Assembly: GCA_949068525.1 (NCBI GenBank)
Contig: CARTIQ010000003.1
Location: 1-64,000, forward strand
DNA length: 64,000 nt
Reading direction: 5' to 3'
Source: an uncultured Eubacteriales bacterium
Lineage (GTDB): Bacteria; Bacillota; Clostridia; Oscillospirales; Acutalibacteraceae
Below the pieces are notes generated by a model. It saw only the letters and a program-made list of their open reading frames with translations, searched no databases and was not told the DNA's origin. Position numbers and translations under genes: made by a program. Of the stretch, positions 50,477-59,480 are shown one piece after another (positions within the stretch are counted from its first letter, which is position 1; the number at the start of each line of letters is the position of its first letter).

Positions 50477-52579
50477 TTGAATAATGTGGAGGTAGCCCCT
50501 GGCTCGGGTTTTTGCTTTGGCGTGAGTAGGGCCATATCTGCTGTAGAGGAGCTTTTGGGTGAAGGTAAGCTAATTTGTACTTTGGGGCCGATTATACATA
50601 ATGCTTATATGGTTGAGAAGTTGGCTCAAAAAGGCGTTAGAGTAGTTGCTTGCCCGGAGGAGGTTTGGCCTGAGAACGACGAAGTTTTGGTTATACGCTC
50701 CCATGGAGTGACTCGTGATATCATTGAAAACATAAAGAACCTAAACATAAAGTATTTTGATGCGACGTGCCCATTTGTAAAAAAAATTCACAACATTGTG
50801 TCTGATACCTCAAAAAATGCAGATGTAATCTTGATTGCGGGAAATAAAAATCATCCGGAAGTTATTGGAATCGCAGGCCATTGCAACGCGGACTTCTACA
50901 TTTTTAGTGGTTATGATGAATTATTGGACATAATAAAGAAGAACAGAGAGGCTTTTGCTCGGGCGAATGTTTTGGCTATTGCGCAGACTACTTTTAGTGT
51001 GTCTATTTGGCAGCGTTGTGTGGACTTTTTACGCTCGGAGTTTGAAGGTATTAAAATTTTTAATACTATATGTGGAGCAACCTCTAGCCGGCAGAGTGAG
51101 GCTTATAAGTTATCTAAAAAGGCCGATGCTATGCTTGTTGTTGGGGGGAGAGATAGCTCTAACACCGCGAAGCTATTTGATATTTGCCAAAAAAATTGCA
51201 AGTCTTTTTTTATAGAAACTGCCGAGGATTTGCAATTTAATGATATAAAAAATGCAAAATTAATTGGAATTACCGCCGGGGCATCGACGCCGGTTGATAT
51301 TATAGAGGAGGTTAAACAGAGGGTGGAAGATTTTTTGAAGAATACTGATGATATTGGGCAGAATGAAAAGGAAGAGGCAAATTTTGAGCAGATGTTAGAA
51401 GAATCTTTAAAAAGCTTGACCACGGACGATACGGTAGTTGGAACAGTGGTTGGGATCGCTCCAAATGAGGTTTATGTAGATGTGGGGCGCAAACAAGCTG
51501 GGTTTATTCCGGCGGATGAGCTCTCTAACGAACCTAATGTTAAGCCTGGGGACGTTGTGAAGATTGGCGATGAGCTAAATCTTTTGATTATGCGCACGAA
51601 CGACCAAGATGGGACTATCATGCTCTCTAAAAAGCGAATTGACGCTTTGGAGGGCTTTAAGGATATTATTGCAGCTAAGGAAAATGGTACTGTTTTGTCT
51701 GGCAATGTTACTAAAGTCATAAACGGAGGTATTATTGTTGTTACTAACGGCATTAAGGTGTTTGTTCCGGCCTCGCTTGCAACGGATTCTCGCAGCAAAA
51801 GCTTGGAGGACTTGAAAGGCAAAGAGGTTAAGCTTCGGATTATAGATGTTAACGAACGCCGCAGGAGAGCTGTGGGTTCGATTCGTTCAGTTTTAATAGA
51901 TGCAAAAAAAGCGGACGTTGAAAACTTTTTTGATACTCTTGAAGTTGGAAAAACTCTTCGTGGAAAGGTTAAATCGTTTACTAATTATGGTGCTTTTATC
52001 GATTTAGGACCTATTGATGGGATGGTACATGTTTCGGAGTTATCTTGGAATAGAGTTAAGCATCCTTCTGATGTCTTGAATTTGGGTGACGAAGTTGAGG
52101 TTTGGGTTAAGAGCTTTGACAAAGACTCTGGAAAAATCTCTTTGGCTTATAAGGATAACGGTGAAAACCCTTGGGAAACTCTTAAGAATGACTATCCAGT
52201 GGGAAGTGTTGTTGATGCTAAGATTGTTGGCTTAACTGATTATGGCGCTTTTGCTAATTTTTTGCCTGGCATTGACGGGCTTATTCATGTTTCTCAGATT
52301 TCTAACCGGCGAGTCGATAAACCTTGCGATGTTTTGTCGATTGGTGACGTAGTCAAGGCTGCCATTATTGACATCGATTTTGACCGCCATAGAATCAGTT
52401 TGTCGATTAAATCTTTGCTTGAGGATAAAGATGAGGCCGAACCAGATGAAAAAGGAATAAATCCGGCGGATGACGTGCAACCTGAGGCAGATAATTATGT
52501 TGATGCAGAAGATCCAGTTGCTAGCAGTGAGGTTAACTCAGAAAAGAGTGAAGATACAGACAGCTCCGCAGACGAATAG
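50477..52579 (+). CDS. IspH (HMBPP reductase) fused to a four-repeat S1 RNA-binding protein
   Basis: Bifunctional 700-aa protein of a type known from Clostridia. Residues 1-285 are IspH, the [4Fe-4S] enzyme making IPP and DMAPP in the last step of the MEP pathway. Its cluster cysteines lie in GFCFGV, DATCPFVKKIH and NTICGATSSRQSEA. An acidic linker (about 290-315) leads to four S1 repeats (about 317-390, 400-470, 485-560, 570-645); repeats 3 and 4 have NYGAFIDLG and DYGAFANF. A disordered acidic tail follows. TTG 50477 has TTGGAGG 10 nt upstream. DMAPP made here is the substrate of MiaA. Confidence 0.95.
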   Translation: MNNVEVAPGSGFCFGVSRAISAVEELLGEGKLICTLGPIIHNAYMVEKLAQKGVRVVACPEEVWPENDEVLVIRSHGVTRDIIENIKNLNIKYFDATCPFVKKIHNIVSDTSKNADVILIAGNKNHPEVIGIAGHCNADFYIFSGYDELLDIIKKNREAFARANVLAIAQTTFSVSIWQRCVDFLRSEFEGIKIFNTICGATSSRQSEAYKLSKKADAMLVVGGRDSSNTAKLFDICQKNCKSFFIETAEDLQFNDIKNAKLIGITAGASTPVDIIEEVKQRVEDFLKNTDDIGQNEKEEANFEQMLEESLKSLTTDDTVVGTVVGIAPNEVYVDVGRKQAGFIPADELSNEPNVKPGDVVKIGDELNLLIMRTNDQDGTIMLSKKRIDALEGFKDIIAAKENGTVLSGNVTKVINGGIIVVTNGIKVFVPASLATDSRSKSLEDLKGKEVKLRIIDVNERRRRAVGSIRSVLIDAKKADVENFFDTLEVGKTLRGKVKSFTNYGAFIDLGPIDGMVHVSELSWNRVKHPSDVLNLGDEVEVWVKSFDKDSGKISLAYKDNGENPWETLKNDYPVGSVVDAKIVGLTDYGAFANFLPGIDGLIHVSQISNRRVDKPCDVLSIGDVVKAAIIDIDFDRHRISLSIKSLLEDKDEAEPDEKGINPADDVQPEADNYVDAEDPVASSEVNSEKSEDTDSSADE

Positions 52580-52599
52580 TGCAAAAAACTAAAAAAGTG

Positions 52600-52628
52600 T
52601 TGCAAAAATTCATGTTGTATGGTATAAT
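52600..52628 (+). promoter_or_regulatory. sigma-A-type promoter for rplS
   Basis: TTGCAA (52600-52605), 17-bp spacer, consensus TATAAT (52623-52628) preceded by TGG. The leader is about 120 nt. Confidence 0.65.
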
Positions 52629-52640
52629 ATTAAAATTGAT

Positions 52641-52711
52641 GGCCGCTGATAAAAATTTTGTCGGTGGGATTTAATTTGTAGCGTTTGCGCTATTAATTAA
52701 GGCGAGCGGTC
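52641..52711 (+). promoter_or_regulatory. candidate L19 leader RNA upstream of rplS
   Basis: GGCCGCT (52641-52647) can pair with AGCGGTC (52705-52711), enclosing a perfect hairpin TAGCG-TTTG-CGCTA (52679-52692). Firmicutes rplS genes often carry an autoregulatory L19 leader. The match here is by position and folding only, since I cannot run a covariance search. Confidence 0.45.
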
Positions 52712-52754
52712 CGCTGATTTTTGTATGACTGCTTTATATTTTGGAGGATAGATT

Positions 52755-53099
52755 ATGGATGCATTGAAAATCATTTCGCAGGATTCTGTTAAAAGCGAGC
52801 TACCAGAGTTTAATGTTGGAGACACTGTTAAGGTTAGCGTTAATATTAAAGAGGGCGAACGGGAACGAATCCAGATGTTTGAAGGCACTGTTATTGCTCG
52901 TAAGGGGAGTGGTGTTGCCGAGACTTTTACTGTTCGTCGAGTTTCTTATGGTGTTGGTGTAGAAAGAGTTTTCCCGCTTCATTCGCCTAACGTAAAAGAA
53001 ATTAAGGTTATTCGTTACGGCAAGGTTTGCAGAAGTAAACTTTATTATTTGCGTGCTCGTTTGGGTAAGGCTGCTAAGGTTAAAGAAAAAATCCGATAG
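52755..53099 (+). CDS. rplS: 50S ribosomal protein L19
   Basis: Large-subunit protein near the 30S interface. The 114-aa product contains [20 protein letters not shown] and [14 protein letters not shown], then [20 protein letters not shown] and the basic end [29 protein letters not shown] precedes ATG. It is followed by lepB, rbgA, rnhB and yraN, the usual rplS-ylqF-rnhB neighbourhood of Firmicutes. Confidence 0.98.
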   Translation: MDALKIISQDSVKSELPEFNVGDTVKVSVNIKEGERERIQMFEGTVIARKGSGVAETFTVRRVSYGVGVERVFPLHSPNVKEIKVIRYGKVCRSKLYYLRARLGKAAKVKEKIR

Positions 53100-53159
53100 T
53101 TTTTGGAGACGAGAGTCTCTACTTTATTTTATTGCAGTAAAAAATATGGAGGCGTTTTT

Positions 53160-53750
53160 ATGGAAGGCAATGCACGCGGAGTTACTGTTAATGGATCTTT
53201 AGATAATGAGACTGTATCTAAGCTTACTAGGGAAGTTTTTGAGTGGGGAAGTTCGTTGCTGTTTGCTTTTTCTGCATGCTTTTTCATTACTATTTTTGTT
53301 ATGTTTTTTACGGTATCTGGCGACTCTATGTTGCAAACTTTGCATGATGGCGATAAACTTTTGGTGTATAAATTTATGTATACCCCTAAGCGAGGCGATA
53401 TTGTTACCATTGATACTAATGATAGGCTGGGTAAAAACATTATAAAGCGCGTTGTAGGCCTTCCTGGCGACGCTATTAAATTTGATTACGATAAACATGA
53501 GGTTTATGTTAACGGTCAAGTTTTAAAAGAAGATTATATTAATGAACCTACTGCATTGCGTGGTGATGGTGCGATATTAAATAATACTTTATATTGCGTG
53601 CCCGCTGGGCGGTCTTGTGTTTTAGGAGATAATCGAAACCGTTCAATGGATAGCAGATTTGAAAAAATTGGCTTTGTGAATATCAATAAGTTTTACGGAG
53701 TTGCATTTTTAAGGTATTGGCCTTTTGATAGTTTTCAAATTTTTAGTTAG
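53160..53750 (+). CDS. lepB: signal peptidase I
   Basis: Membrane-bound Ser/Lys protease that removes signal peptides of secreted proteins. The 196-aa product has one N-terminal membrane helix (about 32-52). The nucleophile Ser56 is in SGDSMLQTL and the general base Lys96 in NIIKRVVGLPGD. GDNRNRSMDSR is the conserved C-terminal box. ATG 53160 is set by ATGGAGG 8 nt upstream. It ends at a terminator, and rbgA appears to have its own -10. Confidence 0.95.
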   Translation: MEGNARGVTVNGSLDNETVSKLTREVFEWGSSLLFAFSACFFITIFVMFFTVSGDSMLQTLHDGDKLLVYKFMYTPKRGDIVTIDTNDRLGKNIIKRVVGLPGDAIKFDYDKHEVYVNGQVLKEDYINEPTALRGDGAILNNTLYCVPAGRSCVLGDNRNRSMDSRFEKIGFVNINKFYGVAFLRYWPFDSFQIFS

Positions 53751-53779
53751 AGCTGTGGTGAAGTTAATTTTAATTTAGC

Positions 53780-53809
53780 AAAAGGGGACTTATAAAGTCT
53801 CTTTTTTTA
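53780..53809 (+). terminator. intrinsic terminator after lepB
   Basis: AAAGGGGACTT pairs with AAGTCTCTTTTTTT (about 53780-53808), with G-U pairs and an ATA loop, ending in seven T. Confidence 0.7.
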
Positions 53810-53818
53810 TGATATACT
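53790..53818 (+). promoter_or_regulatory. extended -10 promoter for rbgA-rnhB-yraN
   Basis: TGA followed by TATACT (53813-53818), with a poor -35 inside the lepB terminator. It lies 48 nt before ATG 53866. Confidence 0.4.
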
Positions 53819-53865
53819 TAGAGATAGAGGATTTTTCGCAATTAATTAGGGGTAGGTGTACTGCT

Positions 53866-54723
53866 ATGGATTGTGGAATGCAGGATATACAGTGGTTTCC
53901 TGGACATATGGCTAAGACCAAACGAAAGATCGCAGAAAATTTAAAGCTTATAGATATTGTTGCGGAGATTGTGGATGCGAGAATTCCTGTTAGCAGTAGA
54001 AATCCTGATATTGATGTGTTGACATTGAACAAGCCTAAGGTTATCATTTTGAATAAGGCGGATATTGCGGACTCTAAAAAAAACTGGAAATGGGCTGAGT
54101 TTTATAAAAGTCAGGGTATCACTGCAATTTTAATTGACTGTAAATCGGGCAAGGGCATTAATTTGTTTGTGCCGACAGTTAAAAGTCTTCTTAAGGATCG
54201 GTTAGAGCGGGCTAGGACTAGGGGAATTAAAAAAAATTTGCGAGTCATGGTTATTGGGATCCCTAATGTTGGTAAGTCTTCTTTTATTAATCGGTTATCT
54301 GGTGGCAAAAAGGCGAAGGTTGAAGACAGGCCTGGCGTTACAAAGGGAAACCAATGGTTTTCGATATCTAAGGACGTTGAGTTGCTTGATACACCGGGAA
54401 TTTTGTGGCCTAAGTTTGACGACATTCTGGTTGCAGAAAAATTGGCGTTTACAGGTGCAATCAAAGATAATATATTGGATGTAGAACAGCTTGCAGTGCG
54501 GCTTTTAATGTGTTTGACAAAGGATTATTCTGAAAATTTAGCTAAAAGATATAAACTTGAAAATAGCTGTATAGTGGGAAAATCCGGGATAGAGCTTTTG
54601 GAGATGATTGCAAAAAAACGTGGGATGCTAGTTTCTGGTGGAAAAATTGACACCGAACGAGCTGCGATAATACTCTTGGACGAATTTCGAGCGGCGAAGT
54701 TAGGCCGAATAACGCTGGATTAA
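53866..54723 (+). CDS. rbgA: ribosome biogenesis GTPase RbgA (YlqF)
   Basis: GTPase needed for late 50S assembly. The 285-aa protein has circularly permuted G motifs: NKAD (G4) near residue 65, then GIPNVGKSSFINRL (G1) and DTPGILWPKF (G3). It begins near the conserved IQWFPGHMAK, in which the catalytic His replaces the usual glutamine. ATG 53866 is used because AGGTG lies 7 nt upstream; an ATG four codons on (53878) would give the Bacillus-like length. The earlier ATG at 53809 is upstream of the predicted transcript. Confidence 0.95.
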   Translation: MDCGMQDIQWFPGHMAKTKRKIAENLKLIDIVAEIVDARIPVSSRNPDIDVLTLNKPKVIILNKADIADSKKNWKWAEFYKSQGITAILIDCKSGKGINLFVPTVKSLLKDRLERARTRGIKKNLRVMVIGIPNVGKSSFINRLSGGKKAKVEDRPGVTKGNQWFSISKDVELLDTPGILWPKFDDILVAEKLAFTGAIKDNILDVEQLAVRLLMCLTKDYSENLAKRYKLENSCIVGKSGIELLEMIAKKRGMLVSGGKIDTERAAIILLDEFRAAKLGRITLD

Positions 54724-54752
54724 CTTTGTTTTTAGGAGTTTTATAAATTTTG

Positions 54753-55373
54753 ATGAAGACAAAAGCAGAAAAAGACTGGCTTATATATGAGAAAGAAGCT
54801 CAAAACAGCGGATACAACATTGTCTGTGGTGTGGATGAAGCTGGCAGAGGGCCGTTGGCTGGCCCAGTTTTTGCTGCTGCAGTAATTTTACCACAGGGGT
54901 TGGTCATTGAAGGCATTGATGACTCTAAAAAGCTTAGCGAAAAGAAGCGAGAAGCTCTGTATATTAAGCTAAAATCGCTTGCGTTGGCGTTTAATGTTGC
55001 ATTTGCGACGGAAAAGGAAATTGATGAGATTAACATTTTGAACGCAACGTTTCTTGCGATGAAGCGCGCCGTAGAAGGTTTAAGCTTGCGACCAGACCTT
55101 GTGCTTATTGATGGCAACAGGGAGCCGGCCTTAGATTTGCCTACAAAAACAATAGTTAAAGGGGATTCTTTGTCGGTGTCGATTGCTGCGGCGTCTATTT
55201 TGGCTAAAGTTGAGCGCGACAGGCTGATGAAAAAGTTAAGCGAGAAGTATCCTAGTTATGGATTCGAAAAACACAAGGGTTATGGAACAAAGCTGCATCT
55301 TGAGGCGATAAAAAGGTACGGATCGGCAGAGATACATAGAAAAAGCTTCTTAAAAAAGATTTTGGGTGAGTAA
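54753..55373 (+). CDS. rnhB: ribonuclease HII
   Basis: Cuts the RNA strand of RNA-DNA hybrids and single ribonucleotides in DNA. The 206-aa product has [16 protein letters not shown] with the Asp and Glu metal ligands, [19 protein letters not shown] with a further Asp, and [17 protein letters not shown]. The start is ATG 54753 or TTG 54750; AGGAG lies 11-14 nt upstream. yraN follows after 3 nt. Confidence 0.96.
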   Translation: MKTKAEKDWLIYEKEAQNSGYNIVCGVDEAGRGPLAGPVFAAAVILPQGLVIEGIDDSKKLSEKKREALYIKLKSLALAFNVAFATEKEIDEINILNATFLAMKRAVEGLSLRPDLVLIDGNREPALDLPTKTIVKGDSLSVSIAAASILAKVERDRLMKKLSEKYPSYGFEKHKGYGTKLHLEAIKRYGSAEIHRKSFLKKILGE

Positions 55374-55376
55374 TGC

Positions 55377-55766
55377 ATGTTTGACAGTTTGAAGATGGGA
55401 AAGAAGGGCGAGGATATCGCTGTTTTCTACCTTGAAAATTGTGGATACAAGATTCTTGGCCGAAACTACCATAGCAGATATGGAGAAATTGATATTATTG
55501 CTGAAAAAGAAAATTGCATTGTATTTGTTGAGGTGAAGACTAGATACGCGAGGACGCCGTTTATTGCTACCGAGGCTGTCGACACGATTAAACAGAAAAA
55601 AATCATAAAAACTGCGATGATGTATTTATCGCAAACTAGTACGGGCTTACAGCCTCGCTTTGATGTAATAGCGGTTTTGTTTAATAAAAATATTGGTCGC
55701 TGTAATTATACGGTCGATCACATAGAAAATGCCTTTGAAGGGGTTGACTTTTTTGAAACTTTTTGA
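55377..55766 (+). CDS. YraN family protein (UPF0102), predicted nuclease fold
   Basis: The 129-aa product has the UPF0102 pattern: KKGEDIAVFYLENCGYKILG, then RYGEIDIIAEKENCIVFVEV and KTR. The E/D-x-K residues match a PD-(D/E)xK nuclease-like core. The biochemical role is unproven. The start ATG is 3 nt past the rnhB stop. Its last 14 nt overlap the start of the dipeptidase gene, so the three genes are probably co-translated. Confidence 0.9.
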   Translation: MFDSLKMGKKGEDIAVFYLENCGYKILGRNYHSRYGEIDIIAEKENCIVFVEVKTRYARTPFIATEAVDTIKQKKIIKTAMMYLSQTSTGLQPRFDVIAVLFNKNIGRCNYTVDHIENAFEGVDFFETF

Positions 55767-56685
55767 TTTGCACTGTGACACACTGTTTCGCGCACTCGAC
55801 GAGAATGGCGGGATAGTTGACAATGCTTATCAGCTTTCAGTTTTGTCTGGGCGTAAATATGAGTCTTGGGCGCAGTGTTTTGCAGTTTGGATACCGGATG
55901 AATGCCGTGGGGATGCTGCAATTTCTCTTTTTAAACGTGCCAAAGAGCTGTTTGATAGGGAAATTCAAAAGAACTCGGATCTGATATGCAAATGTAAAAA
56001 TGCTGACGATATAAAAACTGCGGTGGCAGCTCACAAGTGCGCGGCGATTTTAACAGTCGAGGGTGGAGCTGCGTTGGCTGGAGACATCAGGAACCTTGAT
56101 TATCTGTATGACTGCGGTGTTAAAATGATGACGCTTACTTGGAACAGTAGTTGTGAGCTTGGCGGCGGTTCTTTGACAAAGGCGCCAAACGACGGGATTA
56201 CTGATTTTGGTAAGAATGTTGTTCGACGTATGGCGGAGCTTTCTATCGCCATTGATATCTCTCACGCTAGTGATACTCTCTTTTATGATGTTGCAAGTAC
56301 TGTGGATGTCCCACTTGTTGCAAGCCATTCGAATTCTCGCGCGGTTTGTTTACATAGAAGAAATCTTACTGACGAGCAATTTAATGTTGTTAAGAGTCGC
56401 AGCGGACTGATTGGCATTAATTTTGCAAAGCAGTTTCTCTCGGATAGCGACTTTGCTAGCGGTTATGATATCCTACGCCATGCCGAACATTTTTTGGCGT
56501 TGGGTGGAGAAGAAGTTGTCTGTTTGGGGACAGACTTCGACGGCGCAGATGTTATTGATGATGTGCCTTGCGTTGAGCGCATGGATGTTCTTTATGAGCT
56601 TTTTTTGAGGCATAATTACAGCGAGAGCCTGGTTGAGGATATATTTTTTAACAACGCATTTGACTTTTTTGCGCGGCTGGGGTAG
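55753..56685 (+). CDS. membrane dipeptidase family protein (peptidase M19)
   Basis: Zinc dipeptidase of the renal-dipeptidase family, expected to hydrolyse dipeptides, possibly with a D-residue. The 310-aa TIM barrel shows DLHCDTLF (metal His/Asp) and VEGGAAL (bridging Glu). LTWNSSCELGGG, DISHAS, ASHSNSRAVC (metal His) and LGTDFDGAD follow. No signal peptide, so it is cytosolic. TTG 55753 is taken as the start from AAGGGG about 10 nt upstream. Confidence 0.92.
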   Translation: MKLFDLHCDTLFRALDENGGIVDNAYQLSVLSGRKYESWAQCFAVWIPDECRGDAAISLFKRAKELFDREIQKNSDLICKCKNADDIKTAVAAHKCAAILTVEGGAALAGDIRNLDYLYDCGVKMMTLTWNSSCELGGGSLTKAPNDGITDFGKNVVRRMAELSIAIDISHASDTLFYDVASTVDVPLVASHSNSRAVCLHRRNLTDEQFNVVKSRSGLIGINFAKQFLSDSDFASGYDILRHAEHFLALGGEEVVCLGTDFDGADVIDDVPCVERMDVLYELFLRHNYSESLVEDIFFNNAFDFFARLG

Positions 56686-56718
56686 GCTAAGCTAGAGTAG
56701 ATTTGGGAGGTTGGCGAG

Positions 56719-57408
56719 ATGTCGCTTTATGCGATAGCGGATTTGCACTTGTCTTTGGGCACGGATAAGCCAATGGATATTTTTGGTGGGTGGGACAATT
56801 ATGTTGAGCGCCTTAAGGAGAATTGGGAGGGTACCGTAAAGGCTGATGATACAGTAGTTATTGCCGGAGATATCTCTTGGGCAATGCGGCTAAATGAAGC
56901 TTTTGAGGATTTTACGTTTATTGATTCGCTGCCCGGGAAAAAGATATTTTTAAAGGGAAACCACGATTATTGGTGGACTACGCGGAAAAAGATAGAGGAT
57001 TATTTTTTGGAGAATAATTTTAATTCGCTTTCAATACTATTTAATTCGGCATCGGTTGTGGGAGATCTTGCGGTTTGCGGAACTAGGGGATGGTCATATG
57101 ACTGCAGTTCGCAGGAGGATATCAAAATTTTGAACCGCGAAGTGGGCCGCCTTATGCTTTCCATTGAGCAGGCAAAAAAATACAACTGCGAAATTATTGC
57201 TTTTTTGCACTATCCGCCGGTGTTTTCTGGTTATGAATGCACTGAGATAATTGACGTCTTACGTAAATATAATATAAAGAAGTGCTATTATGGCCATATT
57301 CACGGTAAACGTATTGCTAATAAGGCTGTAGTTGGCTCATATAAAGGCATAAATTTTCATATGATATCTTGCGACCAGATCGGCTTTTCGCCCGTTTTGG
57401 TTTTGTGA
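56719..57408 (+). CDS. calcineurin-like metallophosphoesterase
   Basis: Two-metal phosphoesterase, 229 aa, with all five blocks: ADLHLS, GDISWAM, GNHDYWW, FLHYPP and GHIHGK. The FGGWDNYVERLKENW segment after the first block is typical of a subfamily common in Clostridia that has no assigned substrate. SD GGGAGG precedes ATG. It lies 33 nt after the dipeptidase gene and 82 nt before tig, which has its own promoter. Confidence 0.9.
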   Translation: MSLYAIADLHLSLGTDKPMDIFGGWDNYVERLKENWEGTVKADDTVVIAGDISWAMRLNEAFEDFTFIDSLPGKKIFLKGNHDYWWTTRKKIEDYFLENNFNSLSILFNSASVVGDLAVCGTRGWSYDCSSQEDIKILNREVGRLMLSIEQAKKYNCEIIAFLHYPPVFSGYECTEIIDVLRKYNIKKCYYGHIHGKRIANKAVVGSYKGINFHMISCDQIGFSPVLVL

Positions 57409-57427
57409 GGATTTATTTTTTAAAATG

Positions 57428-57456
57428 TAGAAATTTTATTTTTTTTGTGGTATAAT
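57428..57456 (+). promoter_or_regulatory. extended -10 promoter for tig
   Basis: TGG followed by consensus TATAAT (57451-57456). The -35 is weak: TAGAAA at 57428-57433, 17-bp spacer. Confidence 0.55.
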
Positions 57457-57490
57457 TGATAAAGATACCTGCATTTTTAGGAGGACAATA

Positions 57491-58771
57491 ATGAGTTTAA
57501 AAACGTCAAACAAAGTTGAACAAAATCGCTATGAATTAGAGGTTGAAGTTAGCGCTGAGGATTTTTCTAACGCTGTTGATAAAGTCTTTAAAAGGAATGT
57601 TAAACGAATTACCATCCCTGGTTTTAGAAAGGGCAAGGCGTCTCGGGCTTTTATTGAGAAGTATTATGGTGAAAATGTTTTTTATGAAGACGCTGTAAAA
57701 GATGTTTACCCCAGCGCATTGCAGAACGCTATTGACGAAGCTGGCTTGGATGTTATAAATGATAAGGTCGACTTTGACTTGATTAGTGTTGGCAAGGATG
57801 GACTTGCGTTTAAAGCTGTTGTTACAGTTAGGCCGGAAGTTACGATTGAAAATTATAAGGGCATTGAAGTTAAGCGTAAGCCAGTTAGAGTTACTAAAGG
57901 AGATATTGATAAAGAGATTGAACGAGTTCGGGAACGAAATTCTCGGATAGTTACTGTTGAGGACCGAGTTTCTGAAAGTGGAGATATCGTTGTATTTGAT
58001 TTTAAAGGGTTTATTGATGGGGGACCTTTTGCTGGTGGTGAGGCGGAGAATTATACTTTGGAGCTTGGAAAGGGACAGTTTATTCCGGGGTTTGAGGATC
58101 AATTAATTGGCCACAAGCAAGGGGAAGAGTTTGATATTGATGTTACCTTTCCGAAATCTTATCAGGAAACCTCTTTGGCTGGGAAGCCTGCTGTTTTTAA
58201 AATCAAGTTGCATGAGGTTAAAACTCGAGAATTACCGGAGCTTGACGATGAGTTTGTAAAGGATGTTAGCGAATTTGACACTTTGGATGAGTACAAGGAG
58301 TCTATCAAAAAGCAGCTTAAGGAGTTAAAACAAAAAGAGGCTGATATTGACGCGGATGATCAGATGATTGACAAAACGATTGAGCTTTTGAAGGCGGAGA
58401 TTCCTGAGGCTATGTTTGAAAATAAGGTTGAGGATTTGATTCATGACTTTGCTTATAAGCTGAAAGCACAGGGTTTAACGTTGGAGTCTTATCTTAAATA
58501 TACTGGAATGGATGCTGCTGCATTGACGGCCCAGTTTAGGCCGCAGGCTGAGCGCCAAGTTAAGCTGAGACTTGCTCTTGATAAAATTGCTGAACTTGAG
58601 AAGTTGACGGCTACCGCTGAAGAAATAGAGGAAAAATACATAACTCTTGCAGAACAATACAAAATGGATGTTGCGCAGATTAAGAAAGTTATCAATGAAA
58701 AAGACTTGTTGGGCGATATTGCGGCAGAGAAAGCTGTGGATTTTTTGCGCGATAACTGTGTGAGCAAATAA
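57491..58771 (+). CDS. tig: trigger factor
   Basis: Ribosome-bound chaperone and prolyl isomerase acting on nascent chains. The 426-aa product has an N-terminal ribosome-binding domain with the signature GFRKGKA (near residue 43), an FKBP-type isomerase domain (about 160-245: GDIVVFDFKGFIDG, GQFIPGFEDQLIG) and the C-terminal chaperone arms. SD AGGAGG precedes ATG. It leads tig-clpP-clpX-engB. Confidence 0.97.
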   Translation: MSLKTSNKVEQNRYELEVEVSAEDFSNAVDKVFKRNVKRITIPGFRKGKASRAFIEKYYGENVFYEDAVKDVYPSALQNAIDEAGLDVINDKVDFDLISVGKDGLAFKAVVTVRPEVTIENYKGIEVKRKPVRVTKGDIDKEIERVRERNSRIVTVEDRVSESGDIVVFDFKGFIDGGPFAGGEAENYTLELGKGQFIPGFEDQLIGHKQGEEFDIDVTFPKSYQETSLAGKPAVFKIKLHEVKTRELPELDDEFVKDVSEFDTLDEYKESIKKQLKELKQKEADIDADDQMIDKTIELLKAEIPEAMFENKVEDLIHDFAYKLKAQGLTLESYLKYTGMDAAALTAQFRPQAERQVKLRLALDKIAELEKLTATAEEIEEKYITLAEQYKMDVAQIKKVINEKDLLGDIAAEKAVDFLRDNCVSK

Positions 58772-58849
58772 TTTAGTTATTTTGAATAAGACGATTAAAT
58801 TTTGTTAATTATTTAAGATGTCTGTTTATTTTTGAACGGAGGGGTTTAG

Positions 58850-59464
58850 TTGAAGAAATATTTGGGCGATAATGTTAGTAGAATGAGCTTGGTGCCTTAT
58901 GTTGTGGAGCAAACTAGCCGGGGTGAACGCTCTTATGATATTTATTCTCGACTTTTGAACGATAGAATCGTTATGCTAACAGAGGAAGTTAACAATACGA
59001 CTGCTAGCTTGGTTGTTGCGCAGCTATTGTATCTGGAGGGGCAGGACCCTTCTAAGGATATTAGCCTTTATATTAATAGCCCGGGTGGTTCGGTTACCGA
59101 TGGATTGTCGATTTACGACACTATGCAGTATATAAAGTGTGATGTATCTACTATTTGCATGGGCATGGCTGCTAGCATGGGAGCTTTTTTATTGGCTGCT
59201 GGTGCTAAGGGTAAGCGCTTTGCTTTGCCTAACAGCGACATTATGATTCATCAGCCGAGCGGTGGAGCTAAGGGGCAGGCTACTGATATTATGATCCACG
59301 CTGACCATATTGTTAAGACTAAGAAAAAGCTAAATGAAATATTGTCCGAGAGAACTGGCCAGCCGATTGATATTGTTGCGAAGGACACTGAGCGTGATAA
59401 CTTTATGACGGCTGAAGAAGCTAAAAAATATGGGATTGTTGACCAGGTTATTTTTAAAAGATAG
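58850..59464 (+). CDS. clpP: ATP-dependent Clp protease proteolytic subunit ClpP
   Basis: Barrel-shaped serine protease that works with ClpX or ClpC. The 204-aa product has the catalytic triad at the standard spacing: Ser109 in AASMGAF, His134 in IMIHQPSGG, and Asp183 in [11 protein letters not shown] 58850 has CGGAGGGG 6 nt upstream. clpX follows after 16 nt. I see no CtsR-type operator in the leader. Confidence 0.97.
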   Translation: MKKYLGDNVSRMSLVPYVVEQTSRGERSYDIYSRLLNDRIVMLTEEVNNTTASLVVAQLLYLEGQDPSKDISLYINSPGGSVTDGLSIYDTMQYIKCDVSTICMGMAASMGAFLLAAGAKGKRFALPNSDIMIHQPSGGAKGQATDIMIHADHIVKTKKKLNEILSERTGQPIDIVAKDTERDNFMTAEEAKKYGIVDQVIFKR

Positions 59465-59480
59465 GAATTGGTGATGATTT

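Noticed and set aside
57536..58102. 188-codon open frame on the minus strand inside tig
   Set aside because: Antisense to the trigger factor. The Asn/Ser/Ile-rich product reflects the reverse of Lys/Glu/Val codons and matches nothing.
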